In this document: positions 34,297-42,497 of the stretch, in pieces
Numbering within the stretch: position 1 is the stretch's first letter
Layout of the letters: each line of letters begins with the position of its first letter
NCBI RefSeq assembly: GCF_016722785.1
Contig: NZ_JAEQNE010000001.1
Coordinates: 1,426,001 to 1,490,000, forward strand
Direction of reading: 5' to 3'
Length of the DNA: 64,000 nt
Source of the DNA: Ramlibacter monticola
GTDB taxonomy: Bacteria > Pseudomonadota > Gammaproteobacteria > Burkholderiales > Burkholderiaceae_C
Translations under genes and position numbers: made by a program
Notes under the pieces: generated by a model
What the model was told of the DNA's origin: nothing
The model's input: only the letters and a program-made list of their open reading frames with translations
The model's database searches: none

Positions 34297-36027
34297 TCAG
34301 GCCTTCGGCACGCGGCCGCGCACGTCGGGCGCGGCGAGGAAGTCGAAGTCCACGCCCTTGTCGGCCTGGGTCACGGTGGCGAGGAACAGCTTGCGGTAGC
34401 CGCGCTCGGCGGCCGGCTCCCGCACCGGCTGCTCCTTCGCCCGCCGCGCCAGTTCCTCGTCGGAGACCTCCAGGCTGATCTCGCGCTGGTTCACCGACAG
34501 TCGGATGCGGTCGCCGTTGCGCACTTGCGCGAGCGGCCCGCCGATGGCGGATTCCGGCGTCACGTGCAGCACGATGGTCCCGAAGGCGGTGCCGCTCATG
34601 CGGCCGTCGGAGATGCGCACCATGTCCTTCACGCCCTGGCGCGCCAGCTTGCGCGGCAGCGGGATGTAGCCGGCCTCGGGCATGCCGGGGGCGCCCTTGG
34701 GACCGATGTTCTTCAGCACCAGGATGTCGTCGGCCCGGACGTCGAGGTCCTCGCTGTCGATGCGGTTCGCCAGGTCCTCGAGGCCCTCGAACACCACGGC
34801 CCGGCCTTCGTGCTCCATCAGCTTCGGATCGGCCGCCGACTGCTTGATGATCGCGCCGCCGGGTGCGAGGTTGCCGCGCAGCACCGCGATCCCGCCCTGC
34901 GGATAGATCGGGTTGTCGCGCGGGCGGATCACGTCCTGCTTGAACGGCGGGGCCGCGCATTCCAGCTCCTCGCCCAGCGTGCGGCCGGTGACGGTCAGCG
35001 CATCGAGGTGCAGCAGCGGCTTGAGTTCGCGCAGCAGCGCCGGCATGCCGCCGGCCGCATCGAAGTGCTCCATGTAGTGCTGGCCCGAGGGCTTCAGGTC
35101 CACCAGCACCGGCGTCTCGCGGCCCATGCGGTCCAGCGCCTGCAGGTCCACCTCGAAACCGAGCCGCCCCGCGATGGCGGTGAGGTGCACGATCGCGTTG
35201 GTGGAGCCGCCGATGGCGAGCAGCACGCGCATCGCGTTCTCGAAGGCCTTCTCCGTCAGCACCTTGTCGATGGTCAGGCGGCTCTTCGCGACCTGCACGG
35301 CGAGCGCGCCGGTCTGCTCCGCCACGCGCATGCGCGCCGAGGTCACGGCCGGCGGCGAGGCGCCGCCCGGCACCGTCATGCCCAGCGCTTCGGCGATGCA
35401 GGCCATGGTGCTGGCCGTGCCCATCACCGAGCAGGTGCCGACGCTGGGCACCAGCTGGTTGTTGACGTCCGAGATCTCCTGCGGGTCGATCTCCTCCGCG
35501 CGGAACCTGCCCCAGTAGCGGCGGCAATCGGTGCAGGCGCCCACCGTCTCGCCGCGGTGCGAGCCGGTCAGCATGGAGCCGGTGATCAGCTGCACCGCCG
35601 GCAGCCCCGCCGAGGCGGCGCCCATCAGCTGCGCGGGCACGGTCTTGTCGCAGCCGCCGATCAGCACCACGGCGTCCATCGGCTGCGCCTTCAGCATCTC
35701 CTCGGTGTCCATGGACATGAGGTTGCGCAGGTACATGCTGGTGGGCGCGGCGAAGCTCTCGCCGATGGAGATGGTCGGGAACTTCACCGGCAGGCCGCCG
35801 GCCAGCATGATCCCGCGCTGCACCGCCTCCAGCAGCTGCGGCATGTTGCCGTGGCAGGGGTTGTAGCCGCTGCCGGTGTCGGTGATGCCGATCACGGGGC
35901 GGTCCAGCGCGTTGTCGGTCAGGCCCGCCCCCTTGATGAAGGCCTTGCGCAGGAACAGCGAAAAGCCGGCGTCACCGTAGTTGGTGAGGCCCTTGCGCAT
36001 GCCCGTGGGCTGGTCGGATTGGCTCAT
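34297..36027 (-). CDS. IlvD/Edd family dehydratase, probable sugar-acid dehydratase
   Basis: The 576-residue protein has the iron-sulfur ligand regions NPCHGNMPQ, VLIGGCDKTVPAQLMG and SVGTCSVMGTASTM, and the C-terminal SDGRMSGTAFGTIVLHVTPE. Those features place it in the dihydroxy-acid/phosphogluconate dehydratase family. The neighbours (Bug proteins, DapA- and UxaA-type enzymes) point to an aldonate or aldarate such as arabonate rather than valine synthesis. That is inference. It ends 3 bp from the MFS gene, convergent. Confidence 0.85.
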   Translation of the reverse strand: MSQSDQPTGMRKGLTNYGDAGFSLFLRKAFIKGAGLTDNALDRPVIGITDTGSGYNPCHGNMPQLLEAVQRGIMLAGGLPVKFPTISIGESFAAPTSMYLRNLMSMDTEEMLKAQPMDAVVLIGGCDKTVPAQLMGAASAGLPAVQLITGSMLTGSHRGETVGACTDCRRYWGRFRAEEIDPQEISDVNNQLVPSVGTCSVMGTASTMACIAEALGMTVPGGASPPAVTSARMRVAEQTGALAVQVAKSRLTIDKVLTEKAFENAMRVLLAIGGSTNAIVHLTAIAGRLGFEVDLQALDRMGRETPVLVDLKPSGQHYMEHFDAAGGMPALLRELKPLLHLDALTVTGRTLGEELECAAPPFKQDVIRPRDNPIYPQGGIAVLRGNLAPGGAIIKQSAADPKLMEHEGRAVVFEGLEDLANRIDSEDLDVRADDILVLKNIGPKGAPGMPEAGYIPLPRKLARQGVKDMVRISDGRMSGTAFGTIVLHVTPESAIGGPLAQVRNGDRIRLSVNQREISLEVSDEELARRAKEQPVREPAAERGYRKLFLATVTQADKGVDFDFLAAPDVRGRVPKA

Positions 36028-36031
36028 GGAA

Positions 36032-37015
36032 TTACTCGTCGGCCTTCACGCCGGTCTCGTCGATCACTTTCGCCCACTTGGCGACTTCGGCCTTCAGGCG
36101 CTCGGCGGCCTGGGCCGGGGTCTGCGGCGGCAGGACATAGACGCCCTGCTGCAGGAACTGCTCCTTCGCGGCGGGGTCCTGCATGATTTTGCCCAGTTCC
36201 GCGTTCAGGCGGGCCAGCACGTCGGCCGGGGTGCCGGCCGGCGCCATCACGCCGAAGGTGGACACCACCTCGAAGTCCTTCCAGCCGGACTCCTGGACGG
36301 TCGGCACCTCCGGCAGCATCGAGATGCGCTGCGGCGTGGTGACGGCCAGGGCGCGCAGCTTGCCGGCCTTGACCTGCTGCAGGGCCGCGGGCACCGTCTC
36401 CGCCGCCATCAGCACCTGGCCGCCGACGAGGTCGGTCATGGCCGGGCCGCTGCCCTTGTAGGGCACGTGGATCATGTCGGCGCCGCTCTGGACGCGGAAC
36501 ATCTCCACCGCCATGCGCTGCGGGGCGCCGGCGCCGGAGGAGGCGTAGGTCAGCTTCTTCGGGTTGGACTTGGCGAAGCTCACCAGTTGCTGGAAATTCT
36601 GCGCCGGCACCGAGGGATGCGTGACGAACACGAGCGGCACGAAGCCCACCACCTGCACCGGCACGAGGTCCTTCACCAGGTCGTACGAAAGCTTGCCCCG
36701 CTCCAGCTTCGCCATGGTCGAATGCGAAGTCATCGCCGCCATCAGCAGCGTGTAGCCGTCCGGCCTGGACTTGGCGGCCAGGTCGGCGCCGATGTTGCCC
36801 CCGGCGCCGCCGCGGTTGTCGACCACCACCTGCTGGCCCAGCGCGGTGGAGAGGCGCTGCGCCACGATGCGGCCGATCACGTCGGTCGCGCCGCCCGGCG
36901 GGTAGGGCACCACCAGCTTCACCGGATGGTCCGGCCAGGCCGCCAGCGCGGCGGCGGGCAGCAGGGCGGCGGTGGCGAGGCCGGCGCAGAGGGCGCGGCG
37001 CAGCATCGATGGCAT
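36032..37015 (-). CDS. Bug/TctC family periplasmic substrate-binding protein
   Basis: The 327-residue protein has a signal peptide (MPSMLRRALCAGLATAALL, cut near ALAAWPD) and Bug motifs WPDHPVKLVVPYPPGG, VVVDNRGGAGGNIGAD, and HVPYKGSGPAMTDLVGGQV. It binds carboxylate-type ligands for a tripartite transporter whose membrane genes are not nearby. It is 4 bp from the IlvD/Edd gene on the same strand, so the two are probably coexpressed. Confidence 0.9.
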   Translation of the reverse strand: MPSMLRRALCAGLATAALLPAAALAAWPDHPVKLVVPYPPGGATDVIGRIVAQRLSTALGQQVVVDNRGGAGGNIGADLAAKSRPDGYTLLMAAMTSHSTMAKLERGKLSYDLVKDLVPVQVVGFVPLVFVTHPSVPAQNFQQLVSFAKSNPKKLTYASSGAGAPQRMAVEMFRVQSGADMIHVPYKGSGPAMTDLVGGQVLMAAETVPAALQQVKAGKLRALAVTTPQRISMLPEVPTVQESGWKDFEVVSTFGVMAPAGTPADVLARLNAELGKIMQDPAAKEQFLQQGVYVLPPQTPAQAAERLKAEVAKWAKVIDETGVKADE

Positions 37016-37047
37016 CTTGTCTGTCTCCTTGTTGGTTTCGCTCGGAA

Positions 37048-37268
37048 CTAGTGTCCTGTCCCACAAATATCTAGGCTCTCGCTGCCCCGTATCGGGCCGC
37101 AGGCAAGGCGCGGGCGCGGGTCAAGCCTGGCGGGCTTGACCCGTGCACGCAACGCGGCATGCGGCCCGATACGGGACAGCCCGGAGGGTTCGGCGCATGC
37201 GGGGCCCTCGGCGGTCGTCCCCGCATGCACCGAACGAGAGCCTAGATATTTGTGGGACAGGACACTAG
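37048..37268. mobile_element. MITE-like element with 34-bp perfect terminal inverted repeats
   Basis: The 221-bp segment is bounded by perfect 34-bp inverted repeats (37048-37081 and 37235-37268, beginning CTAGTGTCCTGTCCCACAAA). CTAG at both ends could be a 4-bp target duplication, which fits IS5-type YTAR targets. Inside are nested hairpins: 15-bp arms at 37086-37100 and 37161-37175, 11-bp arms at 37117-37127 and 37133-37143, and 17-bp arms with one mismatch at 37188-37204 and 37219-37235. No transposase is encoded. It fills most of the gap between the divergent Bug and DapA-like genes. Confidence 0.8.
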
Positions 37269-37368
37269 AGCTTGCGAGTTTGCGCAGCCCGGCGCTCGGG
37301 GGAAACCCACTCCCCTTATCTTCAGAACACAAAATATCTTGCGGTCCGGCTCACGACAATCGTCCACC

Positions 37369-38301
37369 ATGACCGCCACCCCCTCCCGCCTGCAGGGCGT
37401 CTTCTCGCCCGTCCTCACCCCGTTCGACGCCGACTACACGCCGGACCCGGACCGCTTCATCCGCCACTGCCGCTGGCTGCTGGACCAGGAAGTCGGGCTG
37501 GCGGTCTTCGGCACGAATTCGGAGGCGAACTCCATGTCGGTGGGGGAGAAGCGCCGGCTGCTCGAAGCCCTGCTGGAGGCGGGCATCCCGCCGGCGCGCC
37601 TGATGCCCGGCACCGGCTGCTGCGCCCTGAGCGACTCGATCGAGCTGACGAAGATGGCCGTGCAGGCCGGCGTCGGCGGCGTGCTGATGCTGCCGCCCTT
37701 CTACTACAAGGGCGTGAGCGAGGAAGGCCTCTACCGGGCCTTCGCCAGCGTGATCGACGCCGTGGCCGACGAGCGCCTGCGCGTCTACCTGTACCACATC
37801 CCGCCGGTCTCCAGCGTGGCGATCCCGCGCGGGCTGGTCGCGCGCCTGCTGAAGGCCTATCCCAAGGTCGTGGCCGGCATGAAGGACAGCTCGGGCGACT
37901 GGAACAACACGAAGGCGTTCATCGAGGAGTTCGGGCCGCAGGGCTTCGACGTGTTCGCGGGCAGCGAGAACTTCCTGCTGGCGGACCTGCGCGCCGGCGG
38001 CCCCGGCTGCATCACGGCCACGGCCAACGTCAACCCGACGAAGATCGTCCAGCTTTACAAGAGCTGGCGCGATTCCGATGCGGACGCGCAGCAGAAGGCG
38101 CTGGACGCGACCCGCGCCGCCTTCGCGCAGTTCCCCATGATCCCGGCCATGAAGGCGGCCATCGCCTGGAAGACCGGCCGCAGGGACTGGGCGCACGTGC
38201 GGCCGCCGCTGGTCGACCTGGATGCCGAACAGCAGCAGACCTTGCAGGCCGCGCTGGACAAGGTGGGCTTCACGATGCCCAACGCCGGGGCGCTCGGCTG
38301 A
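37369..38301 (+). CDS. DapA (dihydrodipicolinate synthase)/N-acetylneuraminate lyase family protein
   Basis: The 310-residue TIM-barrel protein has the Schiff-base lysine in VVAGMKDSSGDW, the tyrosine in RVYLYHIPP, and GTNSEANSMSVGEKRRLLEA where DapA has GTTGES. The altered loop and the surroundings suggest an aldolase or dehydratase acting on 2-keto-3-deoxy sugar acids, not lysine synthesis. Its promoter must lie in the roughly 100 bp downstream of the MITE. Confidence 0.82.
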   Translation: MTATPSRLQGVFSPVLTPFDADYTPDPDRFIRHCRWLLDQEVGLAVFGTNSEANSMSVGEKRRLLEALLEAGIPPARLMPGTGCCALSDSIELTKMAVQAGVGGVLMLPPFYYKGVSEEGLYRAFASVIDAVADERLRVYLYHIPPVSSVAIPRGLVARLLKAYPKVVAGMKDSSGDWNNTKAFIEEFGPQGFDVFAGSENFLLADLRAGGPGCITATANVNPTKIVQLYKSWRDSDADAQQKALDATRAAFAQFPMIPAMKAAIAWKTGRRDWAHVRPPLVDLDAEQQQTLQAALDKVGFTMPNAGALG

Positions 38302-38416
38302 CGAGGCTGACGCCGGATTGCGCTGGATCAACCGGGGGCGCCATGCGGCGTTCCCGCTCTTGGGAAATGACTTGCGTCAAGGGAAGCGAGGGGGTCTTCA
38401 CTTCTACTTGGTCCCC

Positions 38417-38641
38417 ATGAACACGCGGCCCTTGACCATGCCACCCGTGCAGCGCGAGCTGCTGCGGGAGTTCGAGCGCCTGCACGAGGAATGGCGCGCG
38501 GCAACCCAGGCCGCCGACGCCATCGAGTGCATCGAGTCGCCCTGCGCGTTGCAAGAACCGGACCGGCTGCTGAGGTACCGGCTGGCCGCGGACCACGTGC
38601 ACAAGAAGGCAATGCAACTGCTCAGGGATACGCCGATTTGA
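38417..38641 (+). CDS. Small hypothetical protein
   Basis: A 74-codon frame encodes a charged, helical protein (MNTRPLTMPPVQRELLREFE ... YRLAADHVHKKAMQLLRDTP) with no recognised domain. Codon use resembles coding sequence. It ends 20 bp before the second hairpin element. It may be real, but nothing indicates function. Confidence 0.45.
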   Translation: MNTRPLTMPPVQRELLREFERLHEEWRAATQAADAIECIESPCALQEPDRLLRYRLAADHVHKKAMQLLRDTPI

Positions 38642-38661
38642 GGTCGGGCTTTCAGGACAGG

Positions 38662-38788
38662 AAAACCTGACAGCCGAACGCAGAAGACGCAGAGGATTCG
38701 CAAAGGGCGCAGAAAACTCCTTTGAAAGGATGTTCTTCTGCGTCCTCTGCGAATCCTCTGCGCTCTCTGCGTTCGGGTGTCAGGTTTT
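38662..38788. repeat. Large inverted-repeat (hairpin) element, copy 2
   Basis: The arms of about 53 bp (left from 38662, beginning AAAACCTGACAGCCGAACG) are complementary with few mismatches to the right arm ending at 38788. The arms are built of CGCAGAGGA-like units with a short central loop. It lies between convergent genes (small hypothetical and UxaA-like), where it could serve as a two-way transcription terminator. Confidence 0.85.
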
Positions 38789-38823
38789 TGGCGGCCCACC
38801 CTGGGCGGCGCCGCACGCTCGGT

Positions 38824-40371
38824 TCAGCTCACCACGCCGATGTTCCACGGCACGAACTCGTGGTCGCCCAGGCCCAGCAGTTCGCTCTTGCTGCGCTCGC
38901 CCGACGCGATCCTCAGCATGAGCTGGAAGATTTCCTCTGCCGTTTCGGGCATCGTCCTGGTGCCGTCGAGGATCTCGCCGCAGTTGTAGTCCATGTCTTC
39001 CGTCAGGCGCGAGTACATGGGCGTGTTGGTCGCCAGCTTGATCGAGGGCACCGGCTTGGCGCCGAACATCGAGCCGCGGCCGGTGGTGAACAGGATCATG
39101 TTGGCCCCGCCGGCGATCTGGCCGGTGGCGGAGCACGGGTCGAAGCCGGGCGTGTCCATGAACACGAAGCCGTGCTGCTTCACCGGCTCCGCGTAGCGGT
39201 ACACCTCCATCAGGCCCGTGGTGCCCCCCTTCATCGAGGAGCCCAGCGACTTCTCGAAGATGTTGGCGAGCCCGCCCGCGTTGTTGCCCGGGCTCACGGC
39301 GCCGTTGATCTGGACGTCGCGGCCGGGGGAGTATTCCTCCTTCCACCATCGGATGCGCTCGATCAGCTTCTCGCCGACCGCGCGGCTCACCGCGCGCCGC
39401 GTCAGCGTGTGCTCCACGCCGTAGATCTCCGGCGTCTCCGACAGGATCGCGGTGCCGCCGTGGCGCACCAGGATGTCCATCGCCGCGCCCAGCGCGGGGT
39501 TGGCCGTGATCGAGGAGAAGCCGTCCGAGCCGCCGCACTGCAGGCCGACCTTCAGGTGCCGCGCCGGCACGGGCACGCGCGCCACGTCGTTGGCGCGCGG
39601 CAGCATCTTCCGCACCGTATCCACCGCGGCTTCCACCGTCTTGCGCGTACCGCCCGTTTCCTGCATCACGAAGGTCTGCAGGCGCGAATCGGCCGCCAGG
39701 CCCTCCTGCGCCATCAGGCCCGAGAGCTGGTTGCGCTCGCAGCCCAGGCCGATGATCAGCACGGCGGCGAAGTTCGGGTGCCTGGCGTAGCCGCCGATGG
39801 TCCGCCGCAGCAGGTCCATCGGCTCGCCGCTCATTTCCATGCCGCAGCCCAGGCCGTGCGACAGGGCCACCACGCCGTCCACGTGGGGGAAGTCCTTCAG
39901 GCGTTCCTCGGTGAACCACTCGGCCACCTTGTGCACCACGGTCGCGGAGCAGTTCACCGTGGACAGGATGCCGATGTAGTTGCGCGTGCCGACTTCGCCG
40001 TCCGCGCGCACGTAGCCCATGAACTTCGCCTGCTCGGACTCCGGCAGCACCGGCGTCGGCACGTAGTCCCTGCCGTAGGCGTAGTCGCGGTCGAACTCCC
40101 GGAAGCTGACGTTGTGCGAGTGCACGTAGGTGCCGGCGGGAATGTCCTGCGCGGCGAAGCCGATGCACACGTTGTACTTCAGGATCGCCTCGCCCGCCCG
40201 GATCGCGCGGGCGGCGAGCTTGTGGCCCGCCGGCACCTGGCTGCGGCTGGTGAAGCCCTCGCTGGGCACCGGGGTGCCGATGCCCACGTCCACGCGCGCC
40301 ACCACGACGTTGTCGTCGGGGTGCAGGCGGATGATGGGGCCGGCGACTTTCTTGGCGGAGAGTTCGATCAT
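38824..40371 (-). CDS. UxaA/GarD family dehydratase (altronate/galactarate dehydratase-like)
   Basis: The 515-residue protein has an N-terminal SAF-like domain (residues about 1-95) and a catalytic part with GYVRADGEVGTRNYIGI, SHGLGCGMEM, LQCGGSDGFSSITANPALG and FVFMDTPGFDPCSATGQIAGGANMILFTTGRGSMFG. These are typical of altronate and galactarate dehydratases. With the DapA- and IlvD-type enzymes it supports a hexonate or hexarate degradation pathway. The exact substrate is open. Confidence 0.85.
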   Translation of the reverse strand: MIELSAKKVAGPIIRLHPDDNVVVARVDVGIGTPVPSEGFTSRSQVPAGHKLAARAIRAGEAILKYNVCIGFAAQDIPAGTYVHSHNVSFREFDRDYAYGRDYVPTPVLPESEQAKFMGYVRADGEVGTRNYIGILSTVNCSATVVHKVAEWFTEERLKDFPHVDGVVALSHGLGCGMEMSGEPMDLLRRTIGGYARHPNFAAVLIIGLGCERNQLSGLMAQEGLAADSRLQTFVMQETGGTRKTVEAAVDTVRKMLPRANDVARVPVPARHLKVGLQCGGSDGFSSITANPALGAAMDILVRHGGTAILSETPEIYGVEHTLTRRAVSRAVGEKLIERIRWWKEEYSPGRDVQINGAVSPGNNAGGLANIFEKSLGSSMKGGTTGLMEVYRYAEPVKQHGFVFMDTPGFDPCSATGQIAGGANMILFTTGRGSMFGAKPVPSIKLATNTPMYSRLTEDMDYNCGEILDGTRTMPETAEEIFQLMLRIASGERSKSELLGLGDHEFVPWNIGVVS

Positions 40372-40382
40372 GGCGGGTCTCC

Positions 40383-41348
40383 TCAGTCGGCGCGGATGTT
40401 GGCCGCGCGGACCAGCTTGTCCATGCGCGGCACCTGCGCCTTCATCAGGTCGGTGAATTGCTGGCTGGTGCTGCCCACGACGGTGAAGCCCTGGCCCGCC
40501 ACCTTGGCGGACAGTTCCTTCGACTTCATCGCGGCGATCGCCTCGTCCTGCAGCTTCTTCACGACGTCCGCGGGCGTGCCGGCGGGGGCGAACAGGCCGT
40601 ACCAGGTCAGCACCTCGAAGTCGGGCAGCCTGGCGGACTCGGCGATGGTGGGCACGTCCGGGAAGGCGGGATGGCGCTTCAGGCTGGTGACGGCGATCGC
40701 GCGCAGCCTGCCGGACTGCAGGTAGGGCGTGATCGCGGGCACGTTCGAGAACAGCACCGGAACCTGGCCGCCGACCACGTCGGTCAGCGCCGGCGCCTCG
40801 CCCTTGTACGGGATATGGGTCATGTCCAGGCCCAGGCCCGTCTTGAACAGCTCGCCCGCGACGTGCTGGGGGCCCCCGGCGCCGGCGGAGGCATAGGACA
40901 GCCTGCCCTGCTTCGCCAGCGCGATCAGCTCCTGCATGTTCTTCGCCGGCACGCTGGGGTGCACGGCCAGGATCATCGGCATCGACACCAGCATCGAGAT
41001 CGGCGTGAAGTCCTTCAGCGGGTCGAAGGCCAGCTTGGGATAGATGGCGGGCGCCACCAGCATGGTGGACTGCGAGCCGAGGAAGATGGTGTAGCCGTCG
41101 GCCGGCGCCTTGGCCACGAAGGTGGCGGCGATGGTGCCGGTGGCGCCCGGCTTGTTGTCCACCACGAAGGACTGGCCGACCTGCGCGCCCATCTGCGTGC
41201 CCACCTGGCGGGCGATGATGTCGGCGCCGCCCCCGGCGGCGAAGCCGACGGCGATCTTCACGGGCTTGTCCGGGTAGCCGGCGGCGAAGGCGGGGAGCAC
41301 GGCGGCCGCTGCGGCGGCGGCGCACAGGGCGCGGCGGGTGAACTTCAT
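40383..41348 (-). CDS. Bug/TctC family periplasmic substrate-binding protein
   Basis: The 321-residue protein has a signal peptide (MKFTRRALCAAAAAAAVLPA) and Bug motifs YPDKPVKIAVGFAAGGGADI, VVDNKPGATGTIA and HIPYKGEAPALTDVVGGQVPV. It lies 11 bp upstream of the UxaA-like gene in the same direction, so it likely binds the sugar acid that enzyme uses. It is divergent from the LysR gene. Confidence 0.9.
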   Translation of the reverse strand: MKFTRRALCAAAAAAAVLPAFAAGYPDKPVKIAVGFAAGGGADIIARQVGTQMGAQVGQSFVVDNKPGATGTIAATFVAKAPADGYTIFLGSQSTMLVAPAIYPKLAFDPLKDFTPISMLVSMPMILAVHPSVPAKNMQELIALAKQGRLSYASAGAGGPQHVAGELFKTGLGLDMTHIPYKGEAPALTDVVGGQVPVLFSNVPAITPYLQSGRLRAIAVTSLKRHPAFPDVPTIAESARLPDFEVLTWYGLFAPAGTPADVVKKLQDEAIAAMKSKELSAKVAGQGFTVVGSTSQQFTDLMKAQVPRMDKLVRAANIRAD

Positions 41349-41449
41349 TCTGGCTTTGTCTCCGGGTTGGGCCCGCCATCATGGCCGCAAGCGCGGACGC
41401 GACCAATCGTGCGTTCCCACATTCAATCGATAATGAAGTTTTGTTCCGG

Positions 41450-42316
41450 ATGGACACGCAGTTCCTGCAAAGCTTCGTGATGGTGGTCGACTGCGGCTCG
41501 ATGGCCGAGGCGGCGCGCCGGCTCGACCTGACGCCCGCGGCCGTCGCCGCCCGGGTCAAGTCGCTCGAGGAAGCCATGGGCAGCACGCTGGTGCGGCGCG
41601 CCGGCCGCACCGTCAAGCCCACCGAAGCGGGCCTGCGCATCCTCAACCACGCGCGCGGCGTGCTGCGCGACGTGCGCAACCTGCACGCCCTGGCCAACGA
41701 CGACGCGCCCTTCGGCGAGTGGCGGCTCGGCGTCTCCGCCTCCGCGCTGACCGGGCTGCTGCCGCCCCTGCTGCGCGGGCTCTACGAAAAGCACCCGAAG
41801 CTCGCGGTGTACATGGAACCGGGCAACTCGGGCACCCTCTTCCAGCGCGTGACGGCCGGCGTGCTCGATGCCGCCGTGATCGTGGAGCCGCAGTTCACGC
41901 TGCCCAAGTCCTGCGGCTGGCAGGTGCTGGCGGAAGAGCCCCTGTGCGTGCTGGCCCCGGCCGCCTTCGCGGGCCGCGACCCGCTCGACCTGCTGGCGAG
42001 CGAGCCCTTCATCCGCTACGACCGCAGCATGTGGGGCGGCCGCATGGCCGACGCCTACCTGCGCGAGCACCACATCCAGCCGCAGGAGCGCATCGAGATC
42101 GACGCGCTCAACGCGATCGCCTCCTTCGTCCACCAGGGGCTCGGCGTGGCGCTGGTGCCGGACTGGACGCCGCCCTGGCCCGAGGGCCTGCGGGTGCTGC
42201 GCATCCCGCTCCCGCCGCCGGCGCCGGTGCGCCGCATGGGCCTGGTCTGGAGCGAGGGCCCCAAGGCGGCGCTGGCGCGGGCACTGCTGGCCGAGGCGGG
42301 CCGCGCTCCGGCCTGA
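41450..42316 (+). CDS. LysR family transcriptional regulator
   Basis: The 288-residue protein has an N-terminal winged helix-turn-helix (FLQSFVMVVDCGSMAEAARRL ... AAVAARVKSLEEAMGSTLVRR) and a type 2 periplasmic-binding-like effector domain. It is divergent from the Bug-UxaA pair and probably activates it. The 101-bp gap contains TTCAATCGATAATGAA, an imperfect dyad that could be the binding site. Confidence 0.9.
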   Translation: MDTQFLQSFVMVVDCGSMAEAARRLDLTPAAVAARVKSLEEAMGSTLVRRAGRTVKPTEAGLRILNHARGVLRDVRNLHALANDDAPFGEWRLGVSASALTGLLPPLLRGLYEKHPKLAVYMEPGNSGTLFQRVTAGVLDAAVIVEPQFTLPKSCGWQVLAEEPLCVLAPAAFAGRDPLDLLASEPFIRYDRSMWGGRMADAYLREHHIQPQERIEIDALNAIASFVHQGLGVALVPDWTPPWPEGLRVLRIPLPPPAPVRRMGLVWSEGPKAALARALLAEAGRAPA

Positions 42317-42497
42317 GGACTTACCCTAGCCTGGTGCGCTCCCCAACGGGGACGCAGGCCCTATACGCCCCATTCCAGGCTTTCGAGCCGGGCCAGCGCC
42401 GTAACAATTTCTTTCGATGCCGCCGTCACGTAGTGCCAAGTCGCTACATCTATTGCTTCGACTCCGCCAATGTGCTGCGGAGTAATCGGGAGGCCCC

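Noticed and set aside
34297..36027. Annotating the IlvD/Edd protein as dihydroxy-acid dehydratase of valine and isoleucine synthesis.
   Set aside because: The neighbours are sugar-acid and carboxylate-binding genes and no ilv genes are present.
37016..37066. An upstream start extending the Bug protein by about 17 residues into the MITE.
   Set aside because: The signal peptide begins at the ATG 37015 and the extension is encoded partly by the mobile element's terminal repeat.
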